A stretch of 64,000 nt of DNA from Austwickia sp. (GTDB lineage: Bacteria; Actinomycetota; Actinomycetes; Actinomycetales; Dermatophilaceae), in NCBI GenBank assembly GCA_016699675.1, contig CP064985.1, positions 1,426,001 to 1,490,000 on the forward strand. The letters are read 5' to 3'. The notes below the pieces were generated by a model that saw nothing but the letters and a program-made list of their open reading frames with translations, searched no databases and was not told where the DNA came from. Positions 61,881-64,000 of this stretch are shown piece after piece (positions within the stretch are counted from its first letter, which is position 1; every line of letters starts with the position of its first letter). The position numbers and the translations under genes are program-made.

Positions 61881-63569
61881 CTAGTGCCCGGCGAGGGCGT
61901 CGCTGCGCGGCGGCGCGGTGACGGCGAGCTGCCGGGCGGCCGGTCGCGCCGGTGCCGGCGTCCTGACGCCGAGCACGAAGTCGGCGCACCGCTCGCCCAC
62001 CATGACGGTCGGCGCCTGCGTGTTGCAGCTCGGCACCGTTGGCATGACGGAGGCGTCGGCGACCCGCAGGCCCTCGATGCCGTGGACCCGCAGCTGCGGG
62101 TCGACGACGGCCATCGCGCCGGTGCCCATGGAGCAGGTGCCGGTGGGGTGGCAAGCGCTGACGATGTGCGTCTTGACGAACCGCTCGTAGTCCGCGTCGG
62201 TGCGCAGCTCGTCGAAGCCGTAGAGGAACTCCTCGTCCACCAGCTGGGCCATCGACGGCTGCGCCATGATCTCGCGCATGATCTTGGTCCCCCCGATCAT
62301 CTGGCGGACGTCGTATTCCGTGGCCAGGAAGTTCGGGTCGAGCAGCGGGAGCTGCGTCGGGTCGGAGCTGATCGTCGTCACCGAGCCGCGGGAGGTCGGG
62401 CGCAGCGTGTAGACGTCGACGCCCACGCCGTGGCCGGTGCGGTAGCCCGCCTGCCGGCGGAAGTCGTTCGTCATCGCCGGGACGAAGTGCAGCTGCTGGT
62501 CGGGCGCCGGCGCGTCGGCGTCGACGTACGCGAACGCCCCCGCCTCAGCCAGCGTCGACTGCAGCGGCCCGCGGCGGTGCGCGGCGTACTGCGCCACCGC
62601 CATCGCCCCCGGGATCGGCAGCCGGTAGCGGTCCATGGAGTTGCCCGGCTTGATCGAGTAGCACATGTCGACCCGCGGGTGGTCCTGCAGGTTCTTGCCG
62701 ACGCCGACCAGCTCGTGCACGACCGGGATGCCCGCGGCCCGCAGGACCTCCGGGTCGCCGATGCCGCTCAGGTTGAGCAGGTGCGGGGACAGGTAAGCGC
62801 CCGCCGACAGGATGATCTCGTGGCTCGCGCGGTACGTCGTACGGCGGCCGCGCACGAGCGCCTCGACCGTGCGCGCCCGGCCCTGGTGGATGCCGATCCG
62901 CATGACCTGGGCGTGCGTCGCCACCGTGAGGTTGCGGGGGCGCCGGGTCCGGCCGAGGTAGGCCGAACTGGTGCTGTTACGCAGGCTGTTCCAGGTGGTG
63001 CGCTGGTAGAAGCCGACACCGTGCTGGCGGGCCCCGTTGAAGTCAGCGTTGAACGGCAGGCCGGCCTCCTGGCCGGCGCGCACGAACGCGAGCGACAGCG
63101 GGTGCGGGTCGATCTGGTCGGAGACCCCGAGCGGGCCGTCGACGCCGTGGAACTCGTCGGCGAAGCGGGCGTTGCGCTCGTAGCGGCGGTAGACCGGGGC
63201 GACGTCGGCGTGCGACCAACCGTGCGCACCGAATTCACTTTCCCACGTGTCGAAATCGACGGGGGCGCCGCGGGTGAAGACCTGCGCATTAATGGAGCCG
63301 CCGCCGCCGATCACCTTCGCCTGGCGCAATTCGACGCGCTGGCCCACGCAGTGCTTCTGCGGCACCGAGTGCAGCGGCCATTCGTAGTTTTCGTTGTTCA
63401 GGACGCCGATGCCCGCCGGAATGTGGATCAGCGGGTTGCTGTCCCCCCGGCCCGCCTCCAGCAACAACACGGATGCCCCGCTGTCAGCGAGCCGACCAGC
63501 CACGACGCAGCCAGCCGAGCCGCCGCCCGCGATGATGTAGTCGAACTCCCGCTGCCGATTGTTACGCAT
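61881..63569 (-). CDS. GMC-family FAD oxidoreductase (choline dehydrogenase-like)
   Basis: This 562-residue protein starts at ATG 63569 behind GGGGAA (a frame to 63614 is rejected). The FAD Rossmann motif is YIIAGGGSAGCVVAGRLAD, GMC signature 1 lies around GGGGSINAQVFTRG, and signature 2 is SAGAYLSPHLLNLSGIG. The active-site His is in SACHPTGTCSMG and the second position is Asn of CNTQAPTVMVGERCA. GMC enzymes oxidise alcohols such as choline, glucose or alkanols. The substrate is not predictable here, and no choline/betaine genes are adjacent. An array of three related 21-bp sites lies about 175-240 bp upstream and may control it. Confidence 0.94.
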   Translation of the reverse strand: MRNNRQREFDYIIAGGGSAGCVVAGRLADSGASVLLLEAGRGDSNPLIHIPAGIGVLNNENYEWPLHSVPQKHCVGQRVELRQAKVIGGGGSINAQVFTRGAPVDFDTWESEFGAHGWSHADVAPVYRRYERNARFADEFHGVDGPLGVSDQIDPHPLSLAFVRAGQEAGLPFNADFNGARQHGVGFYQRTTWNSLRNSTSSAYLGRTRRPRNLTVATHAQVMRIGIHQGRARTVEALVRGRRTTYRASHEIILSAGAYLSPHLLNLSGIGDPEVLRAAGIPVVHELVGVGKNLQDHPRVDMCYSIKPGNSMDRYRLPIPGAMAVAQYAAHRRGPLQSTLAEAGAFAYVDADAPAPDQQLHFVPAMTNDFRRQAGYRTGHGVGVDVYTLRPTSRGSVTTISSDPTQLPLLDPNFLATEYDVRQMIGGTKIMREIMAQPSMAQLVDEEFLYGFDELRTDADYERFVKTHIVSACHPTGTCSMGTGAMAVVDPQLRVHGIEGLRVADASVMPTVPSCNTQAPTVMVGERCADFVLGVRTPAPARPAARQLAVTAPPRSDALAGH

Positions 63570-63831
63570 GGTATTTCCCCGATCCTTCCCCAGAATCCCC
63601 ATGAGCCCGGTCAAGCTGTCGCATTCTCCCCAGAATGGCGACGTGGGCCCCTCTTCATTGTCGGTCGAGATCTAGACGCCTGTCCAACTGCATTCTCGAC
63701 CTTTGTATCTATTCAGTTTCCGCCGATATCGCACTGTCGCGCGACATAATCCTGCAACCATGGTGACGAAATGACGTAACCCTGCAACCATGGTTGCGGT
63801 GTTATGTCGGGCATGGGCGCTGCCGCCCCCG
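63570..63831. other. Upstream region of the GMC gene
   Basis: No gene was seen in these 262 bp. The region is AT-richer than its surroundings (for example ATTCTCGACCTTTGTATCTA near 63690) and contains the three-site array at 63743-63808, so it is probably a regulatory region for the leftward GMC gene. Confidence 0.5.
63743..63808. promoter_or_regulatory. Array of three 21-bp sites upstream of the GMC gene
   Basis: Site A GACATAATCCTGCAACCATGG (63743-63763, 18 identical to B) repeats as site B (63773-63793), exactly 30 bp later. Site C (63788-63808) is the same motif inverted and shares CCATGG with B, so B and C form a 36-bp palindrome centred on GCAACCATGGTTGC. Two direct sites three helical turns apart plus an inverted one suggest binding of a dimeric regulator in several registers. 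The regulator is unknown. Confidence 0.7.
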
Positions 63832-64000
63832 CTAGGTGAGCACGACGCGCGTCGTCCGGTAGACCGAGCGGCGGGCCAGCCGCCAGCCCGGTTGCAGGGC
63901 GTCCCGGACGCGCGCGGCGAGCGGCGTACGGTCCGCGCGCACCGCGGCGACGATCGCCGCGGCGTCGTGCTCCGGCAGGACGTGCAGGCGCGGCAGCGCG
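63832..64000 (-). CDS. Partial hypothetical protein at the right window edge
   Basis: A leftward frame open from the window edge ends at TAG (63832-63834) and encodes the last 55 residues, including LPRLHVLPEHDAAAIVAAV then RADRTPLAARVRDALQPGWR and ending RTTRVVLT. Codon third positions are strongly G/C, as expected for coding DNA here. No family can be named from this tail. Confidence 0.5.
   Translation of the reverse strand, partial: ALPRLHVLPEHDAAAIVAAVRADRTPLAARVRDALQPGWRLARRSVYRTTRVVLT

Noticed and set aside
1..64000. tRNA, rRNA or riboswitch genes
   Set aside because: No cloverleaf, rRNA core sequence, or cobalamin/TPP box was seen near cobO, tenA or elsewhere.

Overview
The window is a high-GC chromosomal segment (roughly 70-75% G+C by eye, with GTG starts common) from an actinomycete. 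The lineage is supported by a mycothiol-dependent-type maleylpyruvate isomerase family protein, a type 2 BREX (Pgl) operon, the MATE-transporter/dnaB neighbourhood and apparently leaderless start codons. I cannot name the genus from sequence alone. Three ordinary genes are each broken by an apparent single-base deletion in a G/C-rich stretch (quinone oxidoreductase, cation diffusion facilitator, flippase/GT-C protein), so some frameshifts may be draft-assembly errors.

1-22,064, mostly housekeeping and stress genes. In order: an aldo/keto reductase tail, a frameshifted quinone oxidoreductase, an acyl-CoA thioesterase, cobO, a tenA/MDMPI pair, xdhC, a fused putative-immunity/rifampin ADP-ribosyltransferase protein, a DUF2975/XRE pair, a Uma2-family protein, a frameshifted CDF transporter, a PspC protein, an ArsR repressor divergent from a P1B-type metal ATPase with an operator between them, pirin, an unusual large sensor-like membrane protein, an MBL-fold hydrolase, a NarL-type two-component pair, a DUF6326 membrane protein, a VOC/HxlR pair, and a Phd/RelE toxin-antitoxin cassette. 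A 60-bp palindromic repeat occurs three times (5204, 6311, 17309). Two copies bracket the immunity/Arr gene and the third abuts a truncated VOC gene.

22,065-44,179, a defence island. A scar of gene remnants (a second fragment resembling the local histidine kinase, and a piece of a DUF2075-type helicase) precedes a complete, tightly coupled six-gene type 2 BREX operon: pglW-pglX-pglY-pglZ-brxD-brxHI. These encode a NERD/kinase protein, an adenine methyltransferase, an ATPase, an alkaline-phosphatase-superfamily protein, a second ATPase and an Lhr-like helicase. The island ends in an IS1634-family element that is itself split by an IS256-family element with an 8-bp target duplication.

44,180-50,780, core genes. 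dnaB carries a 335-residue intein at the conserved ESG/SIEQD site. A 0.9-kb gene-free region with DnaA-box-like 9-mers lies upstream of it. A MATE transporter, gpsA and a GntR/UTRA regulator follow.

50,781-64,000, surface polysaccharide genes. galE, a small Cys/His-rich protein, a GH5-like lipoprotein, a GT4 glycosyltransferase, a Pro/Ala-rich membrane protein, a flippase fused to a GT-C-like module, a condensation-superfamily acyltransferase and a GT2 glycosyltransferase look like one leftward exopolysaccharide or cell-wall glycan cluster. A GMC oxidoreductase preceded by an array of three 21-bp sites completes the window, with a partial gene at the right edge.
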